A stretch of 64,000 bases of DNA from Variovorax sp. Root318D1 (GTDB lineage Bacteria; Pseudomonadota; Gammaproteobacteria; Burkholderiales; Burkholderiaceae_C): NCBI RefSeq assembly GCF_001424835.1, contig NZ_LMCQ01000012.1:63755-127754 (forward strand), written 5' to 3'. The stretch's first letter is position 1; each line of letters opens with the position of its first letter. Under the pieces are notes generated by a model that ran no database searches, had not been told where the DNA came from, and worked only from the letters and a program-made list of their open reading frames with translations. Shown in pieces: positions 28,252 to 36,821 of the stretch. Position numbers and translations under genes: made by a program.

Positions 28252-29520
28252 CTAAGCCACCGTGCCGCTGACTTCACCCAAGCCGATCCGCACCGCCCCC
28301 GCGCGCTCGCAGTAGCCGCGCATGATCAGCGTGTCGCCGTCTTCGAGAAAGGTGCGCTTCTCGCCGTTGGGCAAGGTGATCGCCTGCTTGCCGCCCAGTG
28401 TGATCTCTATCAGCGAACCGGCTTCGTCGGGCTTGGGGCCCGAGAGCGTGCCCGACCCCAGCAGGTCACCGGGCTGCAGGTTGCAGCCGTTCACCGTGTG
28501 GTGCGTGACGAGCTGCGCGGCGGTCCAGTAGGCGGCCTCGGTGGTGTTGCCGCGCGTGAGGCGCGCAGGGGCGTCGCCCGCGGCGCGCATCTTTGCCGTC
28601 TGCAGCAGCACCTCGAGCGTGATGTCGAGCGCGCCACTTTCGCGGTTGGAGGGCGCATCGAGGTATGGCAGCGGCTGCGGGTCTCCCGCCTGGCGCTCGA
28701 ATCTGGCGCGGAACGGTGCCAGCGCTTCCATCGTCACGATCCACGGCGAGAGCGTGCTCGCGAAGTTCTTCGAGAGAAACGGCCCGAGCGGCTGGTACTC
28801 CCAGGCTTGCAGGTCACGCGCCGACCAGTCGTTGAGCAGGGTCACGCCGAACAGATGCTCTTCGGCCTCGCCGATGGCAATCGGCTCGCCGAGTTCGTTG
28901 CCGCGGCCGACAAAGAAGCCGAGTTCCAGTTCGTAGTCGAGCCGCTTCGACGGGCCGAAGCTCGGCTCGACCGCATCCGGCGCCTTGGTCTGCCCCTGCG
29001 GACGTTTGAAGACCTGCCCGCTCACGCCGATGGACGAGGCGCGGCCGTGATAGCCGATGGGCACCCACTTGTAGTTGGGCATCAGCGGCTGGTCGGGTCG
29101 GAACAGCTTGCCGATGGTGGTCGCGTGATGGATGCCGGTGTAGAAGTCGGTGTAGTCGCCGATGCGGCAGGGCACGGTCATCTCGGCCTTGGCCTGCGGC
29201 AGCAGCGCCTTCGACCATTCCGCCTTTTTGCCACTGCCTTCGGCAAGGCCTGCGGAGATAGCGGCACGCAGAGCCTGTCGGTCCTTCGCGCTGGCGCTCA
29301 TCAGCGCGTTCATATCGTCGGTGCCGGTGAGGCCTGCGGCCCGGAGGTCGAGCACCTGGTCGCCGATGGCCACGCCGATGCGAAAGCCTTCGTTGCTGCC
29401 GGCGGCGCGGAAGCGTCCGAAGGGCAGGTTCTGAATCGGAAAGTCGCAGCCGGGCTCGTTGGCCGATTGGACCCAGCTGCGCAGCTTCGGGTCATGGGTG
29501 GCGTTCAATGCGGTGGTCAT
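28252..29520 (-). CDS. fahA: Fumarylacetoacetase
   Basis: 422 aa. FAH N-terminal domain (PIQNLPFGRFRA) then the catalytic domain with metal-ligand blocks DYTDFYTGIHHATTIGKLFR and LDYELELGFFVG, and NDWSARDLQAWEYQPLGPF. Splits fumarylacetoacetate to fumarate and acetoacetate, the last step of homogentisate breakdown. Downstream of hmgA with a 29-bp gap. No maleylacetoacetate isomerase gene is present in the window. Confidence 0.95.
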   Translation of the reverse strand: MTTALNATHDPKLRSWVQSANEPGCDFPIQNLPFGRFRAAGSNEGFRIGVAIGDQVLDLRAAGLTGTDDMNALMSASAKDRQALRAAISAGLAEGSGKKAEWSKALLPQAKAEMTVPCRIGDYTDFYTGIHHATTIGKLFRPDQPLMPNYKWVPIGYHGRASSIGVSGQVFKRPQGQTKAPDAVEPSFGPSKRLDYELELGFFVGRGNELGEPIAIGEAEEHLFGVTLLNDWSARDLQAWEYQPLGPFLSKNFASTLSPWIVTMEALAPFRARFERQAGDPQPLPYLDAPSNRESGALDITLEVLLQTAKMRAAGDAPARLTRGNTTEAAYWTAAQLVTHHTVNGCNLQPGDLLGSGTLSGPKPDEAGSLIEITLGGKQAITLPNGEKRTFLEDGDTLIMRGYCERAGAVRIGLGEVSGTVA

Positions 29521-29549
29521 GAATGTCTTTCTGTAAGTGTCCAACGAGG

Positions 29550-30875
29550 TCACGGCTTGAACTGGTCCTGGAGGCCAGCCCAGCAGTTCGCATAGTCGGT
29601 ATCGAGCGCGGGGCTCTGGAGCGCGAAGTTCGTCGGAATGAAGCGCAAGCGGCTCTCGAACATGAAGGCCAGCGTGTTGTCCAGCTTGTGCGGCTTCAGG
29701 TCGGAGTGCGCGGCCTTGTCGAAGGCTTCCTCGTCCGGTCCGTGCGGCACCATGCAGTTGTGCAGGCTCGCGCCGCCAGGCTTGAAGCCGCCCGGCTTGG
29801 CGTCGTACTCGCCCAGCACCAGGCCCATGAATTCGCTCATGAGGTTGCGGTGGAACCATGGCGGGCGGAAGGTGTTCTCCATCACCATCCAGCGCGGCGG
29901 GAAGATCACGAAGTCGCAGTTCGCCGTGCCGGGCGTGTCGGTGGGCGAGGTCAGCACGGTGAAGATCGACGGATCGGGGTGGTCGAAGCTGATCGAGCCG
30001 ATGACCATGAAATTGGCCGTGTCGTACTTCACCGGCGCCAGGTTGCCGTGCCATGCGACCACGTTGAAGGGCGACTGCTTCGCCGGTGCCTTCCAGAAGC
30101 GACCGCCGAACTTCTTGACGAGTTCGTAGGCGCCGCCGCCGTCCTCGAAAGCCGCCACGGGCGCCTGGAAGTCGCGCGCGTTGGCCAGGCCGTTGGAGCC
30201 GATGGGCCCGAGTTCGGGCAGGCGGAAATGTGCGCCGTAGTTCTCGCAGACATAGCCGCGCGAGGGCCCGGCGCCAGCCTCCGAATCCGGCAGCGCCACC
30301 TTGAACGCCATGCCGCGCGGCAGCAGCGCGATTTCGCCGGGCTTCACGTCGAGCACGCCGAGCTCGGTCGTGATCACGAGGCGACCCTGCTGCGGCACGA
30401 CGAGCATCTCGCCATCGGCGTTGACAAAAGCGCGGCGCTCCATCGAACGGCCCGCCAGGTACATGAGCGAGCCGATGCCCACCTGCGCTTCGGCGTCGCC
30501 GTTGGCAGCGATCGTGTGCATGCCGTCGATGAAGTCGGCTTCGGCCGCGCCGTCCAGCGGCAGCGGATTCCAGCGCAGCGGCTCGGGCGGCAGCGCGATC
30601 TCGCGGTCGGCGCCGGTGGTCCAGTGCGCCTGCGCGTACGGCTGGTAGCGGCCCGACACCACCGAGGGCTGGCGGCGGTAGAGCCAGGTGCGGCGGTTCT
30701 CGCGGCGCGGCGCGGTGAAGGCCGTGCCCGAAAGCAGCTCGGTGTACAGATCGAAGGGCGCGCGCTGCGGGTTGTTGCGGCCTTGAGGCAGGGCGCCCGC
30801 GACGGCCTCGCTGGCGTACTCGTTGCCGAAGCCGCTTTGATAGAGCCGTTCGGCGGCGGGGGTTGCGGTGGTCAT
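29550..30875 (-). CDS. hmgA: Homogentisate 1,2-dioxygenase
   Basis: 441 aa. N-terminal [14 protein letters not shown] and the cupin metal-site region ([38 protein letters not shown]) are diagnostic. Opens the homogentisate ring to maleylacetoacetate using Fe(II) and O2. Good ribosome site GAGGACACC just before the ATG. Upstream genes mhaB/mhaA-like may supply homogentisate from a hydroxyphenylacetate. Confidence 0.96.
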   Translation of the reverse strand: MTTATPAAERLYQSGFGNEYASEAVAGALPQGRNNPQRAPFDLYTELLSGTAFTAPRRENRRTWLYRRQPSVVSGRYQPYAQAHWTTGADREIALPPEPLRWNPLPLDGAAEADFIDGMHTIAANGDAEAQVGIGSLMYLAGRSMERRAFVNADGEMLVVPQQGRLVITTELGVLDVKPGEIALLPRGMAFKVALPDSEAGAGPSRGYVCENYGAHFRLPELGPIGSNGLANARDFQAPVAAFEDGGGAYELVKKFGGRFWKAPAKQSPFNVVAWHGNLAPVKYDTANFMVIGSISFDHPDPSIFTVLTSPTDTPGTANCDFVIFPPRWMVMENTFRPPWFHRNLMSEFMGLVLGEYDAKPGGFKPGGASLHNCMVPHGPDEEAFDKAAHSDLKPHKLDNTLAFMFESRLRFIPTNFALQSPALDTDYANCWAGLQDQFKP

Positions 30876-30905
30876 GGTGTCCTCATGAAATGGCTGGGGA
30901 TGGTC

Positions 30906-31103
30906 TTACTTCGCCGCGTCGAGCGCTTCGCGCAGCACGGCGAGCGAGCCGATGTGGTTGGCCAGCACCAGCACGAGGCGCGCGTTGTACGCGTTGCTCT
31001 CTTCGGTGGAAAGGCCCTGGTGCGCCTCGATCAGCGCTTCGTAGAAATCGTCCGGCGCTTCGAGGTTCGGCGCCGTGTTCAGGTGTTGTTGCCGCTGTTG
31101 CAT
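30906..31103 (-). CDS. mhaB: DUF2783 small protein, MhaB-like coupling protein
   Basis: 65 aa, helical (EAPDDFYEALIEAHQGLS, ESNAYNARLVLVLANHIG). Known family setting: a small protein paired with the flavoprotein 3-hydroxyphenylacetate 6-hydroxylase, called MhaB in Pseudomonas, needed to couple NADH use to hydroxylation. It sits 8 bp after the flavoprotein gene and 30 bp before hmgA, exactly that setting. The assignment rests on size, family and neighbours. Confidence 0.65.
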   Translation of the reverse strand: MQQRQQHLNTAPNLEAPDDFYEALIEAHQGLSTEESNAYNARLVLVLANHIGSLAVLREALDAAK

Positions 31104-31111
31104 GGTGGTGC

Positions 31112-32749
31112 TCAAGTCTTTGCCAATGCGTGGTCGATGGCGGCGCGGATGTTCTCGGCCGCGGGATGCCGCCAGCGTGCGCACACATGCTGGTCGGGCC
31201 GCAGCAGATACACGGTGCCGGGTTGCGCGTCGTAGCGCTGCGTGGCAAGTGCGCCTTCGGACGACGCGCCTTGCACGCGCACGATGTGCAGCGGAAAGTC
31301 GCAGCCCTTCAGTGCCTGCAGGCTGCGCTCGGCCGCCTCGCCGGTGCCGAACACCAGCGCGGTGAACCGCACCGGGTCGCATTCGCGCAGCAGCCAGCCG
31401 GTGCTGCCGTCGGCCCGCACGAGCGGCGCATCGGCCGCGGCGGCGCCCGGCACCATCGCGCCCTTGAACGCGTCGGCATCAGGCGTGTTGAGCGGCGAGT
31501 CGCGCAGCACCGCGGGCACCGAAAGCCGCCCGCTGTTGACCAGCGTGCGCGCGAAGGCATGGCGCTTCGTCAACTCCAGCACTGCGTCGCGGAACAGGCG
31601 GCTCACTTCGCTCTTGGGCGTGATGAAGTCGGTGGCGCGCGTGGAGTTGCGGATGTTCTCGTCGGCCGCGTATTCGCGCTCGCTCGCATAGCTGTCGAGC
31701 AGCGCATCGGGCGCGTCGCCTTCGAGCACGGCGGCGAGTTTCCATGCGAGGTTGTCGGCGTCCTGCACGCCCGAGTTGGCGCCGCGCGCGCCGAAGGGCG
31801 ACACGCCGTGCGCCGAGTCGCCCGCGAACAGCACGCGGCCATGGCGGAAGTGCTCCATGCGCTGGCACGCAAAGGTGTAGACGCTGGCCCAGCCGATCTG
31901 GAACTGCACGCCCTCAAAGCCGATGCTGTCGAGCAGCGCGCGTACGCGCGGCGTGATGTTCTCGGGTTTGCGTTCTTCCACCGGATCGGCGTCCCAGCCG
32001 AGCTGGAAGTCGACGCGCCACATGCCGTCGGCCTGCTTGTGCAGCAGCACGCTCTGGCCGGGGTGGAACGGTGGGTCGAACCAGAAGCGGCGCTCTGTAG
32101 GCAAGTCCGCATCCATCGTGATGTCGGCAATCAGGAAGCGGTCGCGGAACACGCGGCCTTTGGCTTCGAGGCCCATCAGCTGCCGCATGTTGGAGCGCGA
32201 GCCGTCGCAGGCGCCAACGTAATCGGCCGCCAGCTGGTAGCTGCCCTCGGGCGTCTCGACCGTGAGCACCGCAGCATCGCCGTTCTGTGCAATGCCGACG
32301 ACCTTGTTGTTCCAGCGCAGGTCGATCAGCGGCAGCGCCGCGGCGCGTTCGACGAGATAGCCTTCGACGTAGTACTGCTGCAGGTTGATGAAGGCAGGGC
32401 GCTCGTGGCCGGGCTCGGGCAGCAGGTCGAAGCGGTAGACCTGTTCGTCGTGGAAGAACACCTTGCCGACGTGCCACGACACGCCCTTGTCGACCATGCG
32501 GTCGCCGCAGCCGAGGCGGTCGAACACTTCGAGCGTGCGCTTGGCAAAGCAGATCGCGCGCGAGCCGCTCGAAAGCGTGTTGTCGTTGTCGAGCAGCACC
32601 ACGCGAATGCCGCGCAGCGCAAGGTCTATGGCCAGCGTGAGGCCAACGGGGCCGGCGCCGACGATCACCACCGGGTGGCGGGCGGGCGTGGCCGCGTCCT
32701 GGTCGGCGTGGCGCTTGTAGTCGAAGCGCAGGCTTTGATAGTCGATCAC
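31112..32749 (-). CDS. mhaA: FAD-dependent aromatic hydroxylase, MhaA-like (3-hydroxyphenylacetate 6-hydroxylase candidate)
   Basis: 545 aa, class A flavoprotein monooxygenase (PheA/TfdB/MhpA group). FAD motif VVIVGAGPVGLTLAIDLA at 27-44, DG motif CDGSRSNMR, GD motif LFAGDSAHGVSPFGARG, and a C-terminal thioredoxin-like domain of this group. Start is GTG at 32749 with GGAG 7 bp upstream. In an operon with hmgA and fahA, hydroxylation of 3- (or 4-) hydroxyphenylacetate to homogentisate is the best reading. MhpA-like substrates remain possible. Confidence 0.7.
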   Translation of the reverse strand: MIDYQSLRFDYKRHADQDAATPARHPVVIVGAGPVGLTLAIDLALRGIRVVLLDNDNTLSSGSRAICFAKRTLEVFDRLGCGDRMVDKGVSWHVGKVFFHDEQVYRFDLLPEPGHERPAFINLQQYYVEGYLVERAAALPLIDLRWNNKVVGIAQNGDAAVLTVETPEGSYQLAADYVGACDGSRSNMRQLMGLEAKGRVFRDRFLIADITMDADLPTERRFWFDPPFHPGQSVLLHKQADGMWRVDFQLGWDADPVEERKPENITPRVRALLDSIGFEGVQFQIGWASVYTFACQRMEHFRHGRVLFAGDSAHGVSPFGARGANSGVQDADNLAWKLAAVLEGDAPDALLDSYASEREYAADENIRNSTRATDFITPKSEVSRLFRDAVLELTKRHAFARTLVNSGRLSVPAVLRDSPLNTPDADAFKGAMVPGAAAADAPLVRADGSTGWLLRECDPVRFTALVFGTGEAAERSLQALKGCDFPLHIVRVQGASSEGALATQRYDAQPGTVYLLRPDQHVCARWRHPAAENIRAAIDHALAKT

Positions 32750-32773
32750 GTGTTGTCTCCGTGTCTTGTCTTG

Positions 32774-32876
32774 CTCCTTCCCCCTTTGGGGGAAGGCTGG
32801 GATGGGGGCTCGGCGGCGCTTGAAATTGGCGCTCTGCCTGCCCCCACCCCAACCCTCCCCCGGGAGGGGAGGGAGC
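32774..32876. repeat. REP-like doublet, copy 3 (variant arms)
   Basis: CTCCTTCCCCCTTTGGGGGA continuing to ATGGGGGC, mirrored by GCCCCCACCCCAACCC ending in GGGAGGGAGC. Same architecture as copies 1 and 2 but a divergent sequence. Lies inside an operon, between the MBL-fold gene and mhaA, ending 24 bp before the mhaA start region. Confidence 0.8.
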
Positions 32877-32883
32877 AAGGCAA

Positions 32884-33843
32884 TCAGCCTTCCAGCGTCT
32901 TCCACATCTCGATGTCCCGCTCCGCCGTCCACACGCGCGGATCGGCGTGGCCCGAGGCTTCGTCGTACGCGCGGCTCACGTCGAAAGGCATGCAGTGGTC
33001 GAAGATCACCCACTGGCTGTACTTGGGCTTGAGCTTCGCGTAGGTGTCCTTGTAGACCGTGTTGAGGTCCCGGCCGGCCTTCACGCCCTCTTGCACGCTG
33101 GCGTATACGTCGGAGATGAAGTTGCGCGTGCCGGTCAGGCCTTCGGCCACTTCGGCGGGCGTGGTGAGCGCGGCGCCGCGGCCTGGCACCAGCGCGGCGG
33201 GCTTGAGCGCGGCGATGTTGTCCAGCGTCTGCGGCCAGTCCTGGAAGTAGGCATCGCCTGCATACGGCGTGGCGCCGAATTCGACCAGGTCGCCCGAAAG
33301 CAGCGTGCGCTCCTCTGGCAGCCACACGACGGTGTCGCCCTTGGTGTGGCCGCGGCCCAGCTGAATCAGCTGAACCTCGAGCTTGCCCAGCCACAGCGTC
33401 ATCTTGCCGGTGAAGGTCATGGTGGGCCAGGTCAGGCCCGGCGGCACCGTTTCCACGTTCTGGAACAGGCGCGGGAAGCGGCCGATCTCGCTGGCCTTGT
33501 CCTGCTCGCCGCGCTCGACGATCAGGTCGCGCGTGTCCTGGCTGGCAAGGATGTGCTCGGCCCCGTAGCCGGCCGCGCCCAGCACGCGCACCGCGTGGTA
33601 GTGCGTGAGCACCACGTACTTGATCGGCTTGTCGGTCACTTCGCGGATGCGGCGCACCACGTCGGCCGCCATGGCGGGCGTGGCCTGGGTGTCGGCCACC
33701 AGCACGCAATCGTCGCCAATGACGATGCCGGTGTTGGGGTCGCCCTCGGCGGTGTAGGCCCAGGCGTGCTCGGAGATCTGGCTGAAGGTGATCTTCTTCT
33801 CTTCCAGGTCGGCCTGGCTGGCGAACTTCTTGGCTTGGCTCAT
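32884..33843 (-). CDS. MBL-fold metallo-hydrolase, atypical metal motif
   Basis: 319 aa. MBL core with GIVIGDDCVLVADTQATP and LIQLGRGHTKGDTVVWLP. The first metal motif is HYHAVRV where the family has HxHxDH, so site-2 ligands are changed; GDLVEFG and DHCMPFD supply further ligands. Related proteins cluster with aromatic degradation genes. First gene of the mha-hmg operon, divergent from the IclR regulator. Role unknown; a thioesterase- or lactonase-like reaction is conceivable. Confidence 0.8.
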   Translation of the reverse strand: MSQAKKFASQADLEEKKITFSQISEHAWAYTAEGDPNTGIVIGDDCVLVADTQATPAMAADVVRRIREVTDKPIKYVVLTHYHAVRVLGAAGYGAEHILASQDTRDLIVERGEQDKASEIGRFPRLFQNVETVPPGLTWPTMTFTGKMTLWLGKLEVQLIQLGRGHTKGDTVVWLPEERTLLSGDLVEFGATPYAGDAYFQDWPQTLDNIAALKPAALVPGRGAALTTPAEVAEGLTGTRNFISDVYASVQEGVKAGRDLNTVYKDTYAKLKPKYSQWVIFDHCMPFDVSRAYDEASGHADPRVWTAERDIEMWKTLEG

Positions 33844-33893
33844 GGGAATGTCTCCGTTGGATGGCTGGCTATCTTGTTCGTCTAAAGCAAATG

Positions 33894-33912
33894 AATTCGC
33901 GGTTAACGAATT
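33894..33912. promoter_or_regulatory. Probable IclR operator, homogentisate cluster
   Basis: Perfect inverted repeat AATTCG-N7-CGAATT in the 96-bp gap between the divergent MBL-fold and IclR genes. Its position suits control of both directions. Confidence 0.5.
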
Positions 33913-33939
33913 TGGCGAGTTTAAACCCGAGATCGGTTA

Positions 33940-34851
33940 ATGTCTAATCCCTTCTTCATGAACGAACAATCAGACGCCAAGGCGGCCATGTCAGCCCCTG
34001 ACAACGACCGCGCCGCCCAGCGCGGTATCCAAAGCATCGAGGTGGGTGGCCAGCTGCTGCGCGCGCTGGTGCACCACGGCCGGCCGATGGCGCTGAAAGA
34101 CCTGGCGCGGGAAGCCGACATGACGGCCGCCAAGGCCCATCCCTACATGGTGAGCTTCGGGCGGCTCGGCCTGATCGAGCAGGACCGCGCCAGCGGCCAC
34201 TATCTGCTCGGGCCGCTGGCCTTGCAACTGGGGCTCATCAGCCTGCAGCAGGCCGACCCGGTGCACATTGCGACGCCGCTCATCGCCGAGGTGGCCCAGC
34301 GCCTCGGCCACACGGTGGCGCTCGCGGTCTGGGGCGCGCGCGGCGCCACCATCGTTCGCACGGCCGAATCGCCTTCGCCAGTGCACGTGAACATGCGGCA
34401 CGGCACGGTGTTCTCGCTCACGAACACGGCCTCGGGCCGAATTTTTGCCGCTTACCTCGCCGCTGACACGGTCAGGCAGCTGCTCGACGCAGAGGGCCGG
34501 CGCGAGAAGCAGCGCAAGTCCGGCGAAGAGCCGCCTGAGGCCGGCATGCCGCCGCAACCACCCCTGCCAGCGTGGAGCGAGTTCGAGCGCCAGCTGCAGG
34601 AAGTGCGGCTGCACGGCATCAGCCGTTCCGAAGGCGAGGTGATCGAAGGTGTGAGCGCCATGGCAGCGCCGGTGTTCGACCACACGGGGGCCATCGTGCT
34701 GTCGGTCACGGCCATTGGGCCGGCGGCCATCTTCGATACCGCCTGGGACGGCGAAATCGCACGCGCGCTCAAGGCCTGCGCGGGCACGGTCTCCGGGCGG
34801 CTGGGCGCAGCGCCTGCCGGAAAAAACGGTTCCGGAAAATCGGGTCCCTGA
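33940..34851 (+). CDS. IclR-family transcriptional regulator (homogentisate cluster)
   Basis: 303 aa. N-terminal winged helix (SIEVGGQLLRALVHHGRPMALKDLAREADM) followed by the IclR effector domain (ATPLIAEVAQRLGHTVAL, ASGRIFAAYL, GISRSEGEVIEGVSAMAAPVFD). Divergent from the mha-hmg operon, so the likely regulator of it, perhaps responding to homogentisate or a hydroxyphenylacetate. Start chosen at 33940; a second Met at 33958 lacks a ribosome site. Contains a low-complexity Pro/Glu insert near 195-210. Confidence 0.88.
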   Translation: MSNPFFMNEQSDAKAAMSAPDNDRAAQRGIQSIEVGGQLLRALVHHGRPMALKDLAREADMTAAKAHPYMVSFGRLGLIEQDRASGHYLLGPLALQLGLISLQQADPVHIATPLIAEVAQRLGHTVALAVWGARGATIVRTAESPSPVHVNMRHGTVFSLTNTASGRIFAAYLAADTVRQLLDAEGRREKQRKSGEEPPEAGMPPQPPLPAWSEFERQLQEVRLHGISRSEGEVIEGVSAMAAPVFDHTGAIVLSVTAIGPAAIFDTAWDGEIARALKACAGTVSGRLGAAPAGKNGSGKSGP

Positions 34852-34890
34852 CCCCGGGCCCGTCCCGCGATTCGGGCGTCCCGACCCGGC

Positions 34891-35112
34891 TCAGCCTTTC
34901 TTGCCGCCCAGCAGCACCAGCGCGCCGCCCACCACGATGGCGGCCACACTCGCCCAGGCGGGGAAGTTGACCTGCTGCTTCTCCTTCACCGAGAACTCCA
35001 ACGGACCCAGCTTGGCCTGGTGCGTTTCCTTCGTGAAGCTGAAGCCGCCGAGCCCGAGTCCCGCGATGCCTGCGACGACGAGCAGGATGCCGATGATGCG
35101 TGTTGCGTTCAT
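34891..35112 (-). CDS. Small membrane protein, unknown function
   Basis: 73 aa with two hydrophobic segments (IIGILLVVAGIAGLGLGGFSF and ASVAAIVVGGALVLLGG) joined by a polar loop (KETHQAKLGPLEFSVKEKQQ). Resembles small DUF3185-type inner-membrane proteins. Convergent with the IclR gene and separate from the Mla-like operon by 49 bp. No function proposed. Confidence 0.65.
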   Translation of the reverse strand: MNATRIIGILLVVAGIAGLGLGGFSFTKETHQAKLGPLEFSVKEKQQVNFPAWASVAAIVVGGALVLLGGKKG

Positions 35113-35161
35113 GGTGGGTCTCCTCCAGTGATGAAAATTCGCCTTGCCTTGTGAGCCGAGC

Positions 35162-35830
35162 CTACGGCCGCGCCTGCTGGTCCACCCACTGCACGACCTC
35201 GGCCACGGCCGCATCGGTGGCCGCGGCCAGTGCCTTGACGCCGCCGGGCGCGTTGGCGCTCGGCGCGGGATGCCGTACGGTGAAGGTCCGCTGGCCCACC
35301 ACGCGGTCGCCGCCGCTGCCGCCGCGGATCAGCGTGGCGCGCAGCCGGACCAGGCCGACACTGCTGCCGGCCGACTCGAAATAGTGGCTGAACTCGTCGA
35401 GCGAGATGCGCAGCGTGTCGGGCACCTTGCCCTCGGTGCGTGCGATGGTCGCGCTTTCTTCCGGGCCGAGCACGGTGCGCCGCTCGGCGAGCGCGTCACG
35501 CAGCCGCTGGCGCATCAGCTGCGCTGGCGGCAGGCTCCAGCGCGACTGCCCGTAAGGGCGCAGCTCGTTGGCATCGGCATAGCCGAGGCGGTAGAGGATC
35601 TGCGTGCCGTCGAGCCGGGTATTGCTCTCGATCTCGGCGAGTGCGAGCGTGGGCAAAGCGGCCGTGGGCGGCTGGGCGGCGGTGGCCGCTGAGGCAGCGC
35701 CCGGTCCGAAGTCGTACAGCGTGGCGCGCACCGGCTTGTCCGGCAGCGCGCCGCAGCCGGCGATCAGCAAGGCAAGGCCGGCGGCGGTGAACGTCGGGAT
35801 GCGAGTGGCTTTGTTCTTCATGGTCATCAT
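35162..35830 (-). CDS. ABC-type transport auxiliary lipoprotein (PqiC/MlaB-associated type)
   Basis: About 222 aa. Lipobox LLIAGCGAL gives an N-terminal lipid-modified Cys; body matches the ABC-transport auxiliary lipoprotein family (YDFGPG..., LPTLALAEIES, DADANELRPY-like strand, SLPPAQLMRQRLRDAL). Likely outer-membrane partner of the MCE transporter encoded just upstream. Several Mets at the start (35830, 35827, 35821) make the exact start uncertain. Confidence 0.82.
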   Translation of the reverse strand: MMTMKNKATRIPTFTAAGLALLIAGCGALPDKPVRATLYDFGPGAASAATAAQPPTAALPTLALAEIESNTRLDGTQILYRLGYADANELRPYGQSRWSLPPAQLMRQRLRDALAERRTVLGPEESATIARTEGKVPDTLRISLDEFSHYFESAGSSVGLVRLRATLIRGGSGGDRVVGQRTFTVRHPAPSANAPGGVKALAAATDAAVAEVVQWVDQQARP

Positions 35831-35835
35831 CGCCT

Positions 35836-36807
35836 TCAGGGGCGTGCCAGGGAGTTGGTGGCCGGCGGCGCCGAGAAGCCGGGCTCGCCGGGCCCCGCGG
35901 CGGTGCCTCCGGAGCCGAACAGCAGCGATTGCGGGTTGTCGTTGATGCCATCGGCCGCGCGGCCGAGCCGGCGCACCGCGCGGGAGGTGTCGTCGGCCAC
36001 GCGGTTCACCCGCGGCAGCGTCGCGGCATTGAACGAATCGACCGCCTGAGCCAGCGCCTTGGTGCCGTCGCTCAATCGCTCGACCGGACCGTCCGGCGCG
36101 TTCAGCCGGCCCACGGTGGTGTTGAAGTTATTGGCCACGCGCGAGACGTCGCCGGCCGCCTTTTTAACCGAGGTCATCGTGTCGGGCAGTGCGGCCAGCG
36201 CGGGGTTCAGGCCGGTCTTCACCGTGTTGTCGAGCTGCTTGATGAGCGCGTTGGCGCTGGCCGAGGCCGCCGCGATGTTTTCGAGCGCGTCGGCCGTTCG
36301 CTTCTGGTTGTCGTCGCCCAGCAGGGTGTTGGCGCGCTTGGTCACTTCCTCGACCCGGTTGATGATCGATTCGCCGCGGTCCTGCAGCTGCGCCAGCATC
36401 GAGGGCTTGAGCGGAATGCGCGGTGGATCGTCGTTGTTGGGCTTGAGCACGACGTTCGATTCGCCCTTGTCGTCCAGCGCGATGAAGGCCAGGCCGGTCA
36501 CGCCCTGGTAGCTCAGCGTGGCAAAGCTCGAGGTGGTGAGCGGCACGCGTTCGTCGACGGTGATGCGCACGCGCACGTTGCCCTTCACCTTGGGGTCGAA
36601 GTCGATCGAGGTCACCTTGCCGACCGCGATGCCACGGTAGCGCACCATGGCTTGCGGCTGCAGGCCGCTGACCGCGTCGCGGGTGGAGAGTTCGTAGACG
36701 TTGCGCACGGTGTTGTCGCGCGTGAACCAGACCACCAGCCCCACGAGCACGGCGATGAGGCCGAGCACGAAAGCGCCGGCGGCAATGGCATGGGCTTTGT
36801 TTTCCAT
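35836..36807 (-). CDS. MlaD/MCE-family substrate-binding protein
   Basis: 323 aa. One N-terminal membrane anchor (AIAAGAFVLGLIAVLVGLVVWF), one MCE domain (VSGLQPQAMVRYRGIAVGKVTSIDFDP), and a long helical C-terminal region with a Ser/Thr/Ala-rich repeat-like pattern. Binds lipid in the periplasm as a hexamer in this family. Middle of a permease-ATPase-MCE-lipoprotein operon. Confidence 0.9.
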   Translation of the reverse strand: MENKAHAIAAGAFVLGLIAVLVGLVVWFTRDNTVRNVYELSTRDAVSGLQPQAMVRYRGIAVGKVTSIDFDPKVKGNVRVRITVDERVPLTTSSFATLSYQGVTGLAFIALDDKGESNVVLKPNNDDPPRIPLKPSMLAQLQDRGESIINRVEEVTKRANTLLGDDNQKRTADALENIAAASASANALIKQLDNTVKTGLNPALAALPDTMTSVKKAAGDVSRVANNFNTTVGRLNAPDGPVERLSDGTKALAQAVDSFNAATLPRVNRVADDTSRAVRRLGRAADGINDNPQSLLFGSGGTAAGPGEPGFSAPPATNSLARP

Positions 36808-36821
36808 GATGTGGCTACCTT

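Noticed and set aside
30863..33043. Long plus-strand frame (726 codons) across the mhaA region
   Set aside because: Antisense to clearly conserved genes; composition (His/Arg/Gly/Ala-rich) is typical of a GC-rich shadow frame.
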